A DNA stretch of 64,000 nucleotides, taken from the NCBI GenBank assembly GCA_036389135.1, contig DASVQP010000052.1:62001-126000 (forward strand), given 5' to 3'. Positions 1 to 11,638 of this stretch are shown piece after piece; the first letter of the stretch is position 1; each line of letters starts with the position of its first letter. Origin of the DNA: Longimicrobium sp. (GTDB taxonomy: Bacteria > Gemmatimonadota > Gemmatimonadetes > Longimicrobiales > Longimicrobiaceae). Below the pieces are notes generated by a model. It did not search any database. It saw only the letters and a program-made list of their open reading frames with translations, and was not told where the DNA came from. Made by a program: the position numbers and the translations under genes.

Positions 1-504
1 CAGCGCGGCGGGCGCCTGGTGGCCATCGCCGGGGGCGCGGAGGCGATCGCGGGGATGGCCGAGGTCAAGCTGCGCGAGGCCGGGCGCGACACGGGGAACG
101 CGCGCACCCGCTATCTGGCGGGGCGCGAGGAGCGGGAGCGGCAGGAGTGGCGCCAGGAGGTCCCCGGCACCATCCTCCCGCTGCGGCTGGACCCGGCGCA
201 CCCGCTGGCCTTCGGCGCGGGGCTGGACGGGCGTCCGGGCGAGACCTTTACGCTGCACCAGGGCACCACGGTCTTCGAGCCCGCCGAGAACCTGGAGACG
301 GTCGCCTACCTCCCGCGGAACCCCGCGCGCATCTCCGGCGTCATCTCCCCCGAGAACCTGCGCCGCCTCGGTGAGGGCTCCGTCGTCGCGACCCGGCGCA
401 TGGGGCAGGGCAGCGTCGTTCTCTTCGCCGACGATCCGCTGTTTCGGTTGTTCTGGCGCTCGATGCAGCCGCTGTACGTGAACGCGCTGCTGATGGGGCC
501 GTGA
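1..504 (+). CDS. C-terminal end of an M14-type zinc carboxypeptidase-like protein (5' truncated)
   Basis: The frame is open from the first base, so the gene begins outside the window; the first Met inside (position 19) is not a credible start. The last 167 codons lack catalytic residues. They end in a GQGSVVLFADDPLFRLFWRS segment followed by LYVNALLMGP. From memory, a closing block of the type GRVVLFADDPNFRxFWxGTxxLxxNAxxFGP is typical of the C-terminal glutamine-amidotransferase-like domain of large secreted M14 peptidases in Gemmatimonadota and Bacteroidota. The family call is inferred from that tail alone. A CACAGAGA hairpin follows the stop codon and separates it from the M16 peptidase. 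Confidence 0.55.
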   Translation, partial: QRGGRLVAIAGGAEAIAGMAEVKLREAGRDTGNARTRYLAGREERERQEWRQEVPGTILPLRLDPAHPLAFGAGLDGRPGETFTLHQGTTVFEPAENLETVAYLPRNPARISGVISPENLRRLGEGSVVATRRMGQGSVVLFADDPLFRLFWRSMQPLYVNALLMGP

Positions 505-525
505 GGGAGGTGCGTTGAAATAGCA

Positions 526-608
526 TCACACAGAGATCACAGAGGGAACTACAAGGCGCAGAGGAAACCCTTTTCTGTTCTTGCTGTACCCTCTGTGTCT
601 CTGTGTGA
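526..608. repeat. CACAGAGA-family inverted repeat, probable terminator
   Basis: The arms TCACACAGAGATCACAGAGG and CCCTCTGTGTCTCTGTGTGA face each other across about 43 bases, starting 22 bases after the stop at 504. Pairing is near perfect at the outer ends. Related hairpins follow the stop codons at 3531 and 24775, and another lies beyond the minus-strand stop at 49039. Inferred role: transcription termination or 3'-end protection. Confidence 0.75.
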
Positions 609-708
609 AACCGCCGTTTCGGCCGGCGCGCATTGACGCCGGCCATGTGCGGCGCAACCTTTCCGCTGCCCCTTTCGGACCGTCCTACCTACTCCCCCCC
701 CGCTCCCT

Positions 709-3531
709 ATGCGACACACGATCAGGTTCCCGGTGGCGGTTGCTGCCGCGGCGCTCGCCTTTGCGCCCGCGCCGGCGCTGCTGGCGCAGCAGCCCGCACT
801 CACGCAGGAGATCCCGCTGGATCCGGCGGTGCGGATGGGGACGCTGCCCAACGGGTTGCGCTACTACATCCAGCCCAACCGCGAGCCCCCCAATCGCGTG
901 GAGCTGCGCCTGGCGGTCAACGCGGGGAGCGTGCTGGAAGACCCCAAGCAGCTCGGGCTGGCGCACTTCCTGGAGCACATGGCGTTCAACGGGACGCGCA
1001 ACTTCGCCAAGAACGAGCTGGTGAACTACCTGCAGGGCGTCGGCGTGCAGTTCGGCGCGCACCTCAACGCCTACACCTCCTTCGACGAGACCGTCTACAT
1101 CCTCCCCATCCCCACCGACAGCGCGCGCGTGGTGGAGCGCGGCTTCCAGATCCTGGCGGACTGGGCCGGCGGGCAGATGCTGGACGACGAGGAGATCGAG
1201 CGCGAGCGCGGCGTGGTGATCGAGGAGTGGCGCCGCGGCCGCGGGGCGGGGATGCGGATGGCGCTCAAGCAGTTCCCGGTGGAGTTCGCCGGCTCCGCGT
1301 ACGCCGAGCGGCTCCCCATCGGCACGCGCGAGTCGCTGCAGGGCTTCTCCGCCGCCGACCTGCGCCGGTTTTACACCGACTGGTACCGCCCCGACCTGAT
1401 GGCGGTGGTGGTGGTGGGCGACATCGACCCCGCCCGCGCCGAGGCGCTGATCCGCGAGAAGTTCGGCTCCATGGCGGCGCCCCGCTCGGCCCCGCCGCGC
1501 CCGGTGATGCAGGTGCCCGCGCACGCCCAGCCGCGCTTCTCCGTCGTCACCGACCCGGAGGCGACCAACACCAGCGTGCAGGTGAGCTTCCAGCACCCGG
1601 CGCGCCCCACCCGCACCGTGGCCGACTTCCGGCGCGGCGTGGTGGAAGGGCTCCACGACGCCATGCTCAACGCCCGCTTCGACGAGATCACCCGCACGCC
1701 GAACGCCCCCTTTGTGGCGGCCTTCGCCAACCAGGGGCGCAGCGTCCGCACGCTGGAGAGCTACACGCTGTACGCCATCGCCAAGGAGAACGGGGTGGAG
1801 CCGGCGCTCACCTCGCTGCTCACCGAGGCGGAGCGGGTGAGCCAGCACGGCTTCACCGCCAGCGAGCTGGAGCGCGCCAAGGCCGAGCTGCTGCGCAGCG
1901 TGGAGCGGGCGTACGCCGAGCGCGAGAAGATGCGCTCCGGCCAGATCGTGGACCGCTACGTCGCCCACTTCCTCCAGGGCGAGCCCGCTCCCGGACCCAC
2001 CGCGTCGTACGAGATGCACCGCGCGCTCGTCCCCGGCGTGACGCTGGATGAGGTGAACCGCCTGGCCCGCGAGCTGATCACGGACCAGAACCGCGTCATC
2101 CTGGCCAACGGGCCCGAGAAGGCCGGAGCCCCCCTGCCGACCGAGCAGGCGCTCGCCGCCACCTTTGCGCAGGTGCGCGGCAAGCCGGTCGCCGCGTACG
2201 TGGACAACGTCGTGACCACCCCGCTGCTGGCCCGCGCTCCTCGCGCTGGCCGCGTCGTAAGCGAGCGGCGGATGGACGAGATCGGCACCGTGGAGTGGCG
2301 CCTGTCCAACGGCGCGCGCGTCATCATAAAGCCCACCGAGTTCAAGGCGGACGAGGTGCTCTTCCGCGCCTACAGCCCCGGCGGCACCTCGCTGGCCTCC
2401 GACGCGGACTTCCCGGCGGTCTCCATGGCTTCGGCCACGGTGGCGGCGGGCGGCGTGGGCTCCATGAACCGCGTGCAGCTGCAGAAGGCGCTCGCGGGGA
2501 AGGCGGCGCAGGTCAACCCGTTCATCTCCGGCGCCGAGGAAGGGCTCGGCGGCGGCGGCTCGCCCAAGGACGTTGAGACGCTCTTCCAGCTGATCCACCT
2601 GCACTTCACCGCTCCGCGCGGCGATGCGGAGGCCGCGGCGGCGTTCAAGAACCAGATGATCGGCTTCCTGCGCAACCGCGACGCAAACCCCGAGTCCGCC
2701 TTCCAGGACACGGTGCAGGTTACGATGGCGCAGGGACATCCGCGCGCCCGCCCCTTCAACGCCGCCACCGTCGAGGCGCAGGACCTGGCCCGCTCGCTCG
2801 CCTTCTACCGCGACCGCTTTGCCGACGCGGGCGACTTCACCTTCGTCTTCGTGGGTAGCGTGCGGCCGGACTCGCTCAAGCCGCTGGTGGAGAAGTACCT
2901 GGCGAGCCTCCCCTCCGCAGGGCGCCGCGAGGGCTCGCGCGACACGGGGATCCGCCCGCCGCGCGGCGTGGTGCGCAAGACGGTGAGGCGCGGCACCGAG
3001 CCCAAGAGCATGACGCGCCTCGCCTTCACCGGCGCCGTCGCGGTGCGCCCGGAAGAGGTGCACGGGCTCCGCTCGCTGAGCGAGCTGCTCCAGATCCGCC
3101 TCACCGAGGCTCTCCGCGAGCGGCTGGGCGGCACCTACTCGCCGAGCGTCAACTGGACGGTGTCGCGCCTCCCGGTCGAAGCCTACACGCTCAACGTGCA
3201 GTTCACCTCCGCGCCCGACCGCGCGGACGAGCTGGTGCGCGCCACCTTCGCCGAGATCGAGAAGATCAAGAACGAGGGTGCCCCCGAAGCCGACCTCAAC
3301 AAGGTGCGTGAGGCGCAGCGCCGCAACGCGGAGACCAGCCTGCGCCTCAACCAGTTCTGGCTCAACAACCTGGTGACGTACGACACCCGCGGCTGGAATC
3401 CGCGCACCATCCCCACAGAGGCCGCGCTGGCCGACCGGGTGACCTCCGCCTCCATCCAGGCCGCCGCGCGCCGCTTCCTCAACGCGCAGAACTACGTGCA
3501 GGTGGTGCTGGTCCCCGAAACCACGCCGTAA
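709..3531 (+). CDS. M16 family zinc metallopeptidase (insulinase/pitrilysin type), secreted
   Basis: 940 residues. The N-terminus has a signal peptide (basic MRHTIR, an Ala-rich core, then ALLAQQ around residue 27). The inverted zinc motif HFLEH is at residues 86-90 in M16 domain 1, and the acidic segment ERERGVVIEEW at about 164-174 holds the expected third zinc ligand. The C-terminal half (about 525-940) repeats the M16 fold without HxxEH, as in two-domain pitrilysins, where it helps close the chamber. The likely role is degrading peptides in the periplasm or outside the cell. The ATG is supported by the signal peptide. The gene stands alone between two hairpins: the one after the upstream gene and a 16-bp terminator after its own stop. 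Confidence 0.95.
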   Translation: MRHTIRFPVAVAAAALAFAPAPALLAQQPALTQEIPLDPAVRMGTLPNGLRYYIQPNREPPNRVELRLAVNAGSVLEDPKQLGLAHFLEHMAFNGTRNFAKNELVNYLQGVGVQFGAHLNAYTSFDETVYILPIPTDSARVVERGFQILADWAGGQMLDDEEIERERGVVIEEWRRGRGAGMRMALKQFPVEFAGSAYAERLPIGTRESLQGFSAADLRRFYTDWYRPDLMAVVVVGDIDPARAEALIREKFGSMAAPRSAPPRPVMQVPAHAQPRFSVVTDPEATNTSVQVSFQHPARPTRTVADFRRGVVEGLHDAMLNARFDEITRTPNAPFVAAFANQGRSVRTLESYTLYAIAKENGVEPALTSLLTEAERVSQHGFTASELERAKAELLRSVERAYAEREKMRSGQIVDRYVAHFLQGEPAPGPTASYEMHRALVPGVTLDEVNRLARELITDQNRVILANGPEKAGAPLPTEQALAATFAQVRGKPVAAYVDNVVTTPLLARAPRAGRVVSERRMDEIGTVEWRLSNGARVIIKPTEFKADEVLFRAYSPGGTSLASDADFPAVSMASATVAAGGVGSMNRVQLQKALAGKAAQVNPFISGAEEGLGGGGSPKDVETLFQLIHLHFTAPRGDAEAAAAFKNQMIGFLRNRDANPESAFQDTVQVTMAQGHPRARPFNAATVEAQDLARSLAFYRDRFADAGDFTFVFVGSVRPDSLKPLVEKYLASLPSAGRREGSRDTGIRPPRGVVRKTVRRGTEPKSMTRLAFTGAVAVRPEEVHGLRSLSELLQIRLTEALRERLGGTYSPSVNWTVSRLPVEAYTLNVQFTSAPDRADELVRATFAEIEKIKNEGAPEADLNKVREAQRRNAETSLRLNQFWLNNLVTYDTRGWNPRTIPTEAALADRVTSASIQAAARRFLNAQNYVQVVLVPETTP

Positions 3532-3552
3532 GGCAGCACTCTCGCGCAGACG

Positions 3553-3596
3553 GGCGGAGGCACAGAGATTACGTCGTCTCTGTGCCTCCGCCTTTT
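3553..3596 (+). terminator. Intrinsic terminator after the M16 peptidase
   Basis: A perfect 16-bp stem (3553-3568 with 3577-3592, GGCGGAGGCACAGAGA and its complement) with an 8-base loop is followed by TTTT. It carries the same GGAGGCACRGAGA core as the hairpin at 48979. The next start codon is only 17 bases after the T-run, so either read-through feeds the MATE gene or that gene's promoter lies upstream of or inside the hairpin. Confidence 0.88.
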
Positions 3597-3612
3597 CCAC
3601 CACGCCATCCGA

Positions 3613-5016
3613 ATGCAGGACGCCATCCCTGAACACACGCTCGGCTCTTCGATCAGGGAAGCGCTGCGCGGGTCGGAGCAGGACTACACCACGGGCCCCG
3701 TGGGGCGCTCCATCCTCCTCCTCGCCATCCCCATGGTGCTGGAGATGTCGATGGAGAGCATCTTCGCGGTCGTCGACATCTTTTTCGTCTCGCGGCTGGG
3801 CGCGGACGCGGTGGCGGCGGTGGGGCTCACCGAGTCGCTCCTGATGCCGGTGTACGCGCTGGCGATGGGGCTCGCCATCGGGGCCACCGCGCTGGTGGCC
3901 CGCCGCATCGGCGAGCGCGACGCGGAGGGAGCGGCCCGCGCGGCCGTGCAATCGCTTCTCCTGGCGCTCCTTGTTTCGGTGGTGCTGGGGGCGCTGGGCG
4001 TCGTGTTCGCGCCGCAACTCCTGGTGCTGATGGGCGCGTCGCCCGGCGTCATCGAGATCGGCGCCACCTTTGCCCGCATCATGCTCGGTGGCGAGGCGGC
4101 GATCATCCTCCTCTTCGTCGTCAACGCCATCTTCCGCGGTGCCGGCGACGCGGCCATCGCCATGCGCGTGCTCTGGATGGCGAACGCGCTGAACATGGCG
4201 CTGGCTCCCTGCCTGATCTTCGGGCTGGGACCCTTCCCGAAGCTGGGCGTCACGGGTGCCGCGGTGGCCACCACCTTTGGACGCAGCGCCGGCGCGGCGT
4301 ACGCCATCTGGCGGCTTACCCGTCCCGGCGGCCGCATCCCCGTGCGCCGCCGCCACCTGCGCCCGGACCCGGCGCTGATGGCGCAGGTCGCGCGGCTCTC
4401 CGGCTCGGCGGCGGTGCAGTCGCTCGTCGGCACGGCGAGCTGGATCGGGCTGGTGCGGATCATCTCCACCTTTGGAAGCGCCGCGCTGGCGGGCTACACC
4501 ATCGGCATCCGCGTGGTGATCTTTGCCCTCCTCCCCAGCTTCGGGATGAGCAACGCCGCCGCCACCATGGTCGGCCAGGCCCTCGGCGCCGGGAAGCCGG
4601 AGCGTGCGGAGGAGGCCGTGTGGAAGGCCGGCTTCTACAACCTGTGCTTCTTGGGCGGGATCGGCGCGATCTTCGTCCTCTTCGCCCCCGCACTCGTCTC
4701 GCTCTTCACCACTGACCCGGCGGTCGCCGTCCACGCGATTTCGTGTCTGCGCATCATCGCGAGCGGCTTTCTTTTCTACGCGTACGGCATGGTGTTCACC
4801 CAGTCGTTCAACGGCGCGGGCGACACCTTCACCCCCACCGTCATCAACCTGGTGGTCTTCTGGCTATGGGAGATCCCGCTGGCCTACGTGCTCGCAATCC
4901 ACCTCGGCCTGGGCCCGCGCGGTGTCTTCTGGTCTATTACCATCGCCTTCTCCACCCTCGCCATCGTCAGCGCCATCCTCTTCCGCCGCGGCAGGTGGAA
5001 GACGCGTAAGTTATAA
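3613..5016 (+). CDS. MATE family efflux transporter
   Basis: 467 residues with about 12 hydrophobic segments in two homologous halves, the length expected for MATE/NorM/DinF exporters. The first half opens with PVGRSILLLAIPMVLEMSME and FFVSRLGADAVAAVGL, typical of helix 1 and the following loop in MatE proteins. The matching second-half segment is LSGSAAVQSLVGTASWIGLV. These carriers expel cationic drugs or metabolites using Na+ or H+; the substrate cannot be read here. The ATG at 3613 is followed by about 30 hydrophilic residues before the first helix. The gene converges on the minus-strand deacetylase-like gene, with a hairpin island between their 3' ends. Confidence 0.92.
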   Translation: MQDAIPEHTLGSSIREALRGSEQDYTTGPVGRSILLLAIPMVLEMSMESIFAVVDIFFVSRLGADAVAAVGLTESLLMPVYALAMGLAIGATALVARRIGERDAEGAARAAVQSLLLALLVSVVLGALGVVFAPQLLVLMGASPGVIEIGATFARIMLGGEAAIILLFVVNAIFRGAGDAAIAMRVLWMANALNMALAPCLIFGLGPFPKLGVTGAAVATTFGRSAGAAYAIWRLTRPGGRIPVRRRHLRPDPALMAQVARLSGSAAVQSLVGTASWIGLVRIISTFGSAALAGYTIGIRVVIFALLPSFGMSNAAATMVGQALGAGKPERAEEAVWKAGFYNLCFLGGIGAIFVLFAPALVSLFTTDPAVAVHAISCLRIIASGFLFYAYGMVFTQSFNGAGDTFTPTVINLVVFWLWEIPLAYVLAIHLGLGPRGVFWSITIAFSTLAIVSAILFRRGRWKTRKL

Positions 5017-5052
5017 CGCGCGCGCCGCGAAATTCGGGGCGGGGGCAGGATG

Positions 5053-5147
5053 GGGCAGACACGCAGGTCTGCCCCTACCGGGTATCGGTGTGCGTGACGG
5101 CGACGGAGCAGCACCGAGCATGGGCGTGATAAATCACGCACCTACGG
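5053..5147 (+). repeat. Phased hairpin island, copies B and C'
   Basis: Hairpin B (5053-5078) pairs GGGCAGAC with GTCTGCCC around loop ACGCAG and ends in CCTAC. Hairpin C' (5122-5147) pairs GGCGTGA with TCACGC(A) around TAAA and also ends in CCTAC. The two begin 69 bases apart. C' differs from the usual C stem (GGGCGCGA/TCGCGCCC) by a paired C-G to T-A change. The island lies between convergent gene ends. Confidence 0.85.
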
Positions 5148-5182
5148 GATCGGTTCGTCGCGCCGGGTCATCCGTGAAGCCC

Positions 5183-6127
5183 TCACCGCCCCGCTGAGAC
5201 GTACGCGGCGCGCTCGCGGTCCAGGCGCTCCACGGTGTTGCGGACCGCGTTGCCGTGCGCGATCACGCGGTCGATGCTGTGCGCGTTGTAGCGGGGGTCG
5301 AAGGGACTCACGCTGGGGCCGCCGGAGACCTCGAGGACGGCGGCGTGCTCGTATTGCACCACACGCCCGGATCTCGGATCGCGCCATGAGCCACGCACGG
5401 CGAGCGAGCGGTTCTTGGGCCAGATACCCAGCGGGAGGGCGAAGGTCTGGATGCGGTAGCCCGGTACGGCCGAGTCGACGGCCAGTGCGAGCCGCGCGAT
5501 CTGCTCCTGGACTACTGCATCGGAGTAGCGATCCAGCCGGGCGTGCCACAGCGTGTGATTGCAGATCTCGAATCCGCTCCGCACCAGGTACTGGATCTTT
5601 GGGAAGCGCCAGGCGGTCTTCTGCCCCTGGATGTTGGCGTTGCCGAAGAAGGCGTTTCCTCCGCTGGCCGCGCTCAGGACGCAAAAGGTGGCGGCGTTGC
5701 GCCACCCGGGGTGCGTACGCGTGAACTCCGTCCAGATCCCCACCGCGCTGGTAGGATCGATCTCCAGCTTGCCGCCCGCACCTTCCAGGTAGCGGAACTG
5801 CGATGCGCTCGCATCGTCGAAGACGGCCACGAAAGGCTTGTACCCCCTGGGCACCACCCGGTCGATGCGGCGCCCGTTCATCTCCGCGACCGTTACGGGC
5901 CGATACCCGCGCCGGTACAGCAGCTCCAGGTCCGCCTTGAACCCGTCGACGGAACGGTGGAACTCCGTTCTGCCAGGGCCGATCACATGGTACTCGATAA
6001 CCGGGATCTTGCCCATCCGATTGGGCTCGCCGGTCTGCCGCTGGGGTGTGCGCGCGTCAGCGGGCGTGCACCCGGCAACCGCGGCGAGGGAGAGGAGCAG
6101 GAGGGCGCGCGTTGTTGCGTAGGTCAT
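5183..6127 (-). CDS. Polysaccharide-deacetylase-like lipoprotein
   Basis: 314 residues. A lipoprotein signal ends in AAVAGC with the lipid cysteine at residue 20. The core looks like a NodB/CE4 fold: VFDDAS at residues 102-107 holds the Asp-Asp pair, and NHTLWH at 190-195 supplies the two His of the HxxxH metal motif. In CE4 enzymes these residues bind zinc and remove N-acetyl groups from chitin, peptidoglycan or exopolysaccharide. Residues 130-180 (Trp/Phe-rich, with GNANIQGQK) depart from standard NodB, so the substrate is open. It is transcribed toward the MATE gene. The start is set by the signal peptide. Confidence 0.75.
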   Translation of the reverse strand: MTYATTRALLLLSLAAVAGCTPADARTPQRQTGEPNRMGKIPVIEYHVIGPGRTEFHRSVDGFKADLELLYRRGYRPVTVAEMNGRRIDRVVPRGYKPFVAVFDDASASQFRYLEGAGGKLEIDPTSAVGIWTEFTRTHPGWRNAATFCVLSAASGGNAFFGNANIQGQKTAWRFPKIQYLVRSGFEICNHTLWHARLDRYSDAVVQEQIARLALAVDSAVPGYRIQTFALPLGIWPKNRSLAVRGSWRDPRSGRVVQYEHAAVLEVSGGPSVSPFDPRYNAHSIDRVIAHGNAVRNTVERLDRERAAYVSAGR

Positions 6128-6309
6128 GGTCTGTTGACAATCCAGGAAGAAAAAGCGGTGACGGGGTCTGCATCAGGAGAAACCGTGCCGCGGGCGGCGG
6201 AGCAGTGCTGGGCACGGGCCGCCTGCCATTCCGGCACATTTCCCCGGCACAGAACTTCCTTTTCCCACCCGCGATGATCCGGCCAGACGCGTAAAGGAGT
6301 GAAGATCCA

Positions 6310-8937
<2,628 letters not shown>

Positions 8938-8951
8938 ACGGCGGGTCTTAC

Positions 8952-8991
8952 GCGGAGGCGCGGGGAGAGATCTCCGAGCCTCCGCTTTTTT
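8952..8991 (+). terminator. Intrinsic terminator after clpB
   Basis: GCGGAGGC (8952-8959) pairs with GCCTCCGC (8978-8985). An inner CGGGGAGA/TCTCCG segment extends the stem, and six T residues follow. It lies 15 bases after the clpB stop. Confidence 0.85.
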
Positions 8992-9071
8992 GCGCCGTGA
9001 CAGCCGTCCGCACGCGCATTACCTTGCGCCGCGACAGCCCTCCCACCGCACCCCTCCAATCCAGGCCCGCC

Positions 9072-9485
9072 ATGACCCTCCGCATCGCGCTCTGTCTGCT
9101 GCTCGCCGCCTGCGCGGCCCCGCAAAACGAGGACGCCGACACCGCCGCACCGCAGGGCGTGGTGCGGGTGACGCAGGAGAATTCGGGGAAGACGGTGACG
9201 CTCCGCACGGGCGGGCGCATGGAGGTGGCGCTGGAGTCCAACGCGACGACCGGGTACTCCTGGCAGCGCGAAGGCGGCGACACGGCCGTGCTCGCGTCCG
9301 ACAGCTCGCGCTACCAGCCGTCGAACACGCAGCCCGGGCTGGTGGGGGCGGGCGGCACGCAGATCCTCGCCTTCCGCGGGGCGCGGCCGGGGCGCACGCG
9401 GCTGGTGCTGGTGTACCGTCAGCCCTGGAACGGCGGCGCGACCAGCGGCCGCCGGTGGGAGGCGGAGGTGGTCGTGCAGCCGTAG
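9072..9485 (+). CDS. Chagasin-like (I42) cysteine-protease inhibitor lipoprotein
   Basis: 137 residues from the ATG at 9072. This start gives a compact lipoprotein signal (MTLRIALCLLLAAC, Cys14); an upstream in-frame GTG would add 25 residues and spoil it. All three inhibitor loops of the chagasin family are present: NATTGYSW (57-64), the GxGG loop GAGGTQ (92-97) and YRQPW (115-119). Chagasins wedge these loops into the active site of papain-like peptidases. The protein is expected to be membrane-anchored, guarding the envelope against the cell's own or foreign cysteine peptidases. It is followed on the same strand by two more putative lipoproteins. Confidence 0.85.
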   Translation: MTLRIALCLLLAACAAPQNEDADTAAPQGVVRVTQENSGKTVTLRTGGRMEVALESNATTGYSWQREGGDTAVLASDSSRYQPSNTQPGLVGAGGTQILAFRGARPGRTRLVLVYRQPWNGGATSGRRWEAEVVVQP

Positions 9486-9573
9486 GGTTGCGCGGGGCCG
9501 CGCAGCAGGTCTACACTTGAGGCACACCCACCCCCGACACATCTCCACGACAAGCGGTTCTCCCGGAGGCCCC

Positions 9574-10020
9574 GTGCATCTCAGGCGCATCATCCCGCTC
9601 GCCATCCTGGTCCTACTCGCCGCGTGCGGCGGCGCGCGTCCTTCCGCGCCACCTCCCGGTCCCAGCGGCGCAGCGGCCCCGGCCGCCGCGGTGGAGCGCT
9701 TTCTCCGCCTGGTGGAAGCCAAGAACTACCGCGAGATGGGGCTGGTCTTCGGCACCAAGGACGGCAACATCTACCGGATCGACCCGGCGCGGCAGGTGGA
9801 GCAGCGGATGTTCGCCATCGCCTCGATCCTGGAGCACGAGTCGTTCAGCATCGCCAACGAGGAGCAGATCCCCGGCCGCTTCGGCGAGGCGGTGCGCATG
9901 ACGGTGAACCTGACCAGCGGCCGCCAGCGCAAGCAGGTCCCGTTCACCGCCGTCCGCGCCGGCAGCACCTGGCTGGTGGAGCAGGTGGATCTCGAGCGCA
10001 TCACCCGCATCGCGTTCTAG
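9574..10020 (+). CDS. Small lipoprotein of unknown function
   Basis: 148 residues from a GTG at 9574. A GGAGG ribosome site lies just upstream (9565-9569), and this start gives MHLRRIIPLAILVLLAAC with lipid Cys18; the in-frame TTG at 9517 would hide that signal. After a Pro/Ala-rich linker the mature part (about 45-148) has a short helix, AVERFLRLVEAKNYREMGLVF, then mixed beta strands ending TWLVEQVDLERI. That layout resembles NTF2/DUF4878-like folds (helix plus cupped sheet). This is inference from pattern only; I recognise no family. Confidence 0.65.
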   Translation: MHLRRIIPLAILVLLAACGGARPSAPPPGPSGAAAPAAAVERFLRLVEAKNYREMGLVFGTKDGNIYRIDPARQVEQRMFAIASILEHESFSIANEEQIPGRFGEAVRMTVNLTSGRQRKQVPFTAVRAGSTWLVEQVDLERITRIAF

Positions 10021-10044
10021 CGCGTTCGTGTCGCGGCGGACAAT

Positions 10045-11109
10045 GTGACCGAGCCGGCACCCGGCGGCTGGCTTGCCAGGGCCGCATTGCTCCTGGTGCT
10101 CGGCGCATGCGGTTCCTCTCCCCCGCCGCCCACGTGCGACGTAGCCGGACAAGCCCCCGCGGCCGACCTCGAGCTCGCCCGGAGCGCGTGCGAGCGGGCG
10201 CGGGCGAGCTATACCGATCTGTTCGGCGTGCCGGCTCCGCCGATGCGGGTCTACCTCTCCGAACGGCCGGTGGTCGGTGCGCAGTTCGAACAGGGTTGGT
10301 GGGCGCTCCGCTGGCCCACGTCCGCCACCCTGGAAACGGTGGGAAGGAAGCTGGACTACCCGCCCACGGGCGCGGGGCAGTACGATTCGCTGGAAGGGTG
10401 GCTCGCCGATATTCGGGACTCGGTCCTGCCCCACGAGATCGGGCACCTCTTCCTCGCGACGGTGATAGGAGTAACGGATTTGCCCCCAGGATCTGCGCAC
10501 CACGGCGCGACTCGCGACTACGGAACCCCGCTCCCCGACTGGTTCGACGAATCCGTGGCAATGTGGATGGAGCCACGAGCCAACAGGGATGCACGTCTGG
10601 CGCGGGTGATGGGCGCGGCCCAGAGTCCGCCATCAATCGCGGCGGTGCTCGCCACGCCGCACCCGTCGGGCGGTGTTGCCGCAACGCGCTGGCGCAGGAC
10701 CGTAACGATCCGGACGAATGTCGGCCCCTGTAAGGGTGTGTGCAATCCGGCCGACGACCGGATCCCAAAGATCACGGCTACCGTCGACAGTCTTGGCCGG
10801 GCGTCGGTGGACACCGCGTATCTGGATCCCGAGGACGGGAGCGCCCTCGATGCGGGAATGGCCGACACGTTCTATGCGCCCGCCCTCGCGGTCATGACCT
10901 ACCTGCGTGACCGTGGAGGAGCCGCCGCGACCACGCAGCTGCTCAAGCGCCTGCGGCAGGACATGGCATCGCGCGCCCAGCTCGCAGGCTTGCCTGGCAT
11001 TCCGAGCGACTCGGCCGCGCTCCAGGCCGACTGGGAGGCGTGGTGGAAATCCACGTCAGAACGCCTCCCCCGCCCCCGCCCCCACAGGGTGCCACCCGGT
11101 CAGTACTAG
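10045..11109 (+). CDS. Putative HExxH zinc metalloprotease lipoprotein
   Basis: 354 residues from a GTG. The export signal ends LVLGAC (Cys22). HEIGH at residues 130-134 is a gluzincin zinc motif, and DWFDESVAMWME at 165-176 places Glu169 where these enzymes put the third ligand, so the catalytic set looks complete. It may belong to the peptidase-MA group. A Cys pair (CKGVC, around 231-235) may form a disulphide. The region before HEIGH has no match I know. It is the third exported protein in a row on this strand, 24 bases after the previous stop; the gaps permit one transcript. The 3' end converges on the epimerase gene with 12 bases between. Confidence 0.7.
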   Translation: MTEPAPGGWLARAALLLVLGACGSSPPPPTCDVAGQAPAADLELARSACERARASYTDLFGVPAPPMRVYLSERPVVGAQFEQGWWALRWPTSATLETVGRKLDYPPTGAGQYDSLEGWLADIRDSVLPHEIGHLFLATVIGVTDLPPGSAHHGATRDYGTPLPDWFDESVAMWMEPRANRDARLARVMGAAQSPPSIAAVLATPHPSGGVAATRWRRTVTIRTNVGPCKGVCNPADDRIPKITATVDSLGRASVDTAYLDPEDGSALDAGMADTFYAPALAVMTYLRDRGGAAATTQLLKRLRQDMASRAQLAGLPGIPSDSAALQADWEAWWKSTSERLPRPRPHRVPPGQY

Positions 11110-11121
11110 GATCGCAGGACG

Positions 11122-11538
11122 CTACGGATCGGGGTGCGACGCCTCCAGAAGCTCCACTAGAACGCCGCCCGTGGACTTCGGGTGTATGAAGGCGACACGA
11201 TGGCCGTGGGCGCCGGCGCGAGGGGTTTCGTCGATGAGCTGGGCGCCCTCGGCGCGGTAGCGGGCGAGCTCGGCGGCGATGTCTCGGACGCGGTAGCACA
11301 GATGGTGCATCCCGGCACCGCGGCGAGCGAGGTACTTCGCCACCGCGGAGTCGTCGCGGATGGGGGCCAGGAGCTCAAGGCGGCCGGCACCGGCGCCCAC
11401 GAACACCACCTCCACCCCCTGGCTTTCGACGACCTCGCGGCCGTACCCCTTCCCTCCGGTGATAGATTCGAAGAGGGGGAGCGAATCGTCCAGGGAATGA
11501 ACCGCGATTCCAACGTGGTCCAGCGCCCGCTCGGTCAT
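11122..11538 (-). CDS. mce: Methylmalonyl-CoA epimerase
   Basis: 138 residues, vicinal-oxygen-chelate fold made of two beta-alpha-beta-beta-beta units. It opens with LDHVGIAVHSLDDSLPLFE (metal-ligand His8). The second half carries MHHLCYRVRDI and ends GGVLVELLE with the closing Glu ligand. The enzyme interconverts the (R) and (S) epimers of methylmalonyl-CoA, linking propionyl-CoA breakdown to succinyl-CoA. The mutase is not in the window. The length and HVGIAV opening fit mce better than a generic glyoxalase. It is divergent from trxA, with about 100 bases between the starts. Confidence 0.88.
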   Translation of the reverse strand: MTERALDHVGIAVHSLDDSLPLFESITGGKGYGREVVESQGVEVVFVGAGAGRLELLAPIRDDSAVAKYLARRGAGMHHLCYRVRDIAAELARYRAEGAQLIDETPRAGAHGHRVAFIHPKSTGGVLVELLEASHPDP

Positions 11539-11638
11539 CGGCCCTCGCAGTGACGGGAGTAGTCAACAATCAGGTAGCCGCCAAGTTAGCCCCGCCCCGC
11601 GGGCACGGCTACCGGCCTTCGGCACAGGATGGTATAAG

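Noticed and set aside
685-4734. Very long minus-strand open frame opposite the M16 peptidase and MATE genes
   Set aside because: Very high GC removes stop codons from antisense frames. The + strand genes have signal peptides and full family motifs; the antisense product is His/Arg/Gly-rich with no domain. The same holds opposite clpB, smc, mutS and the dcw genes.
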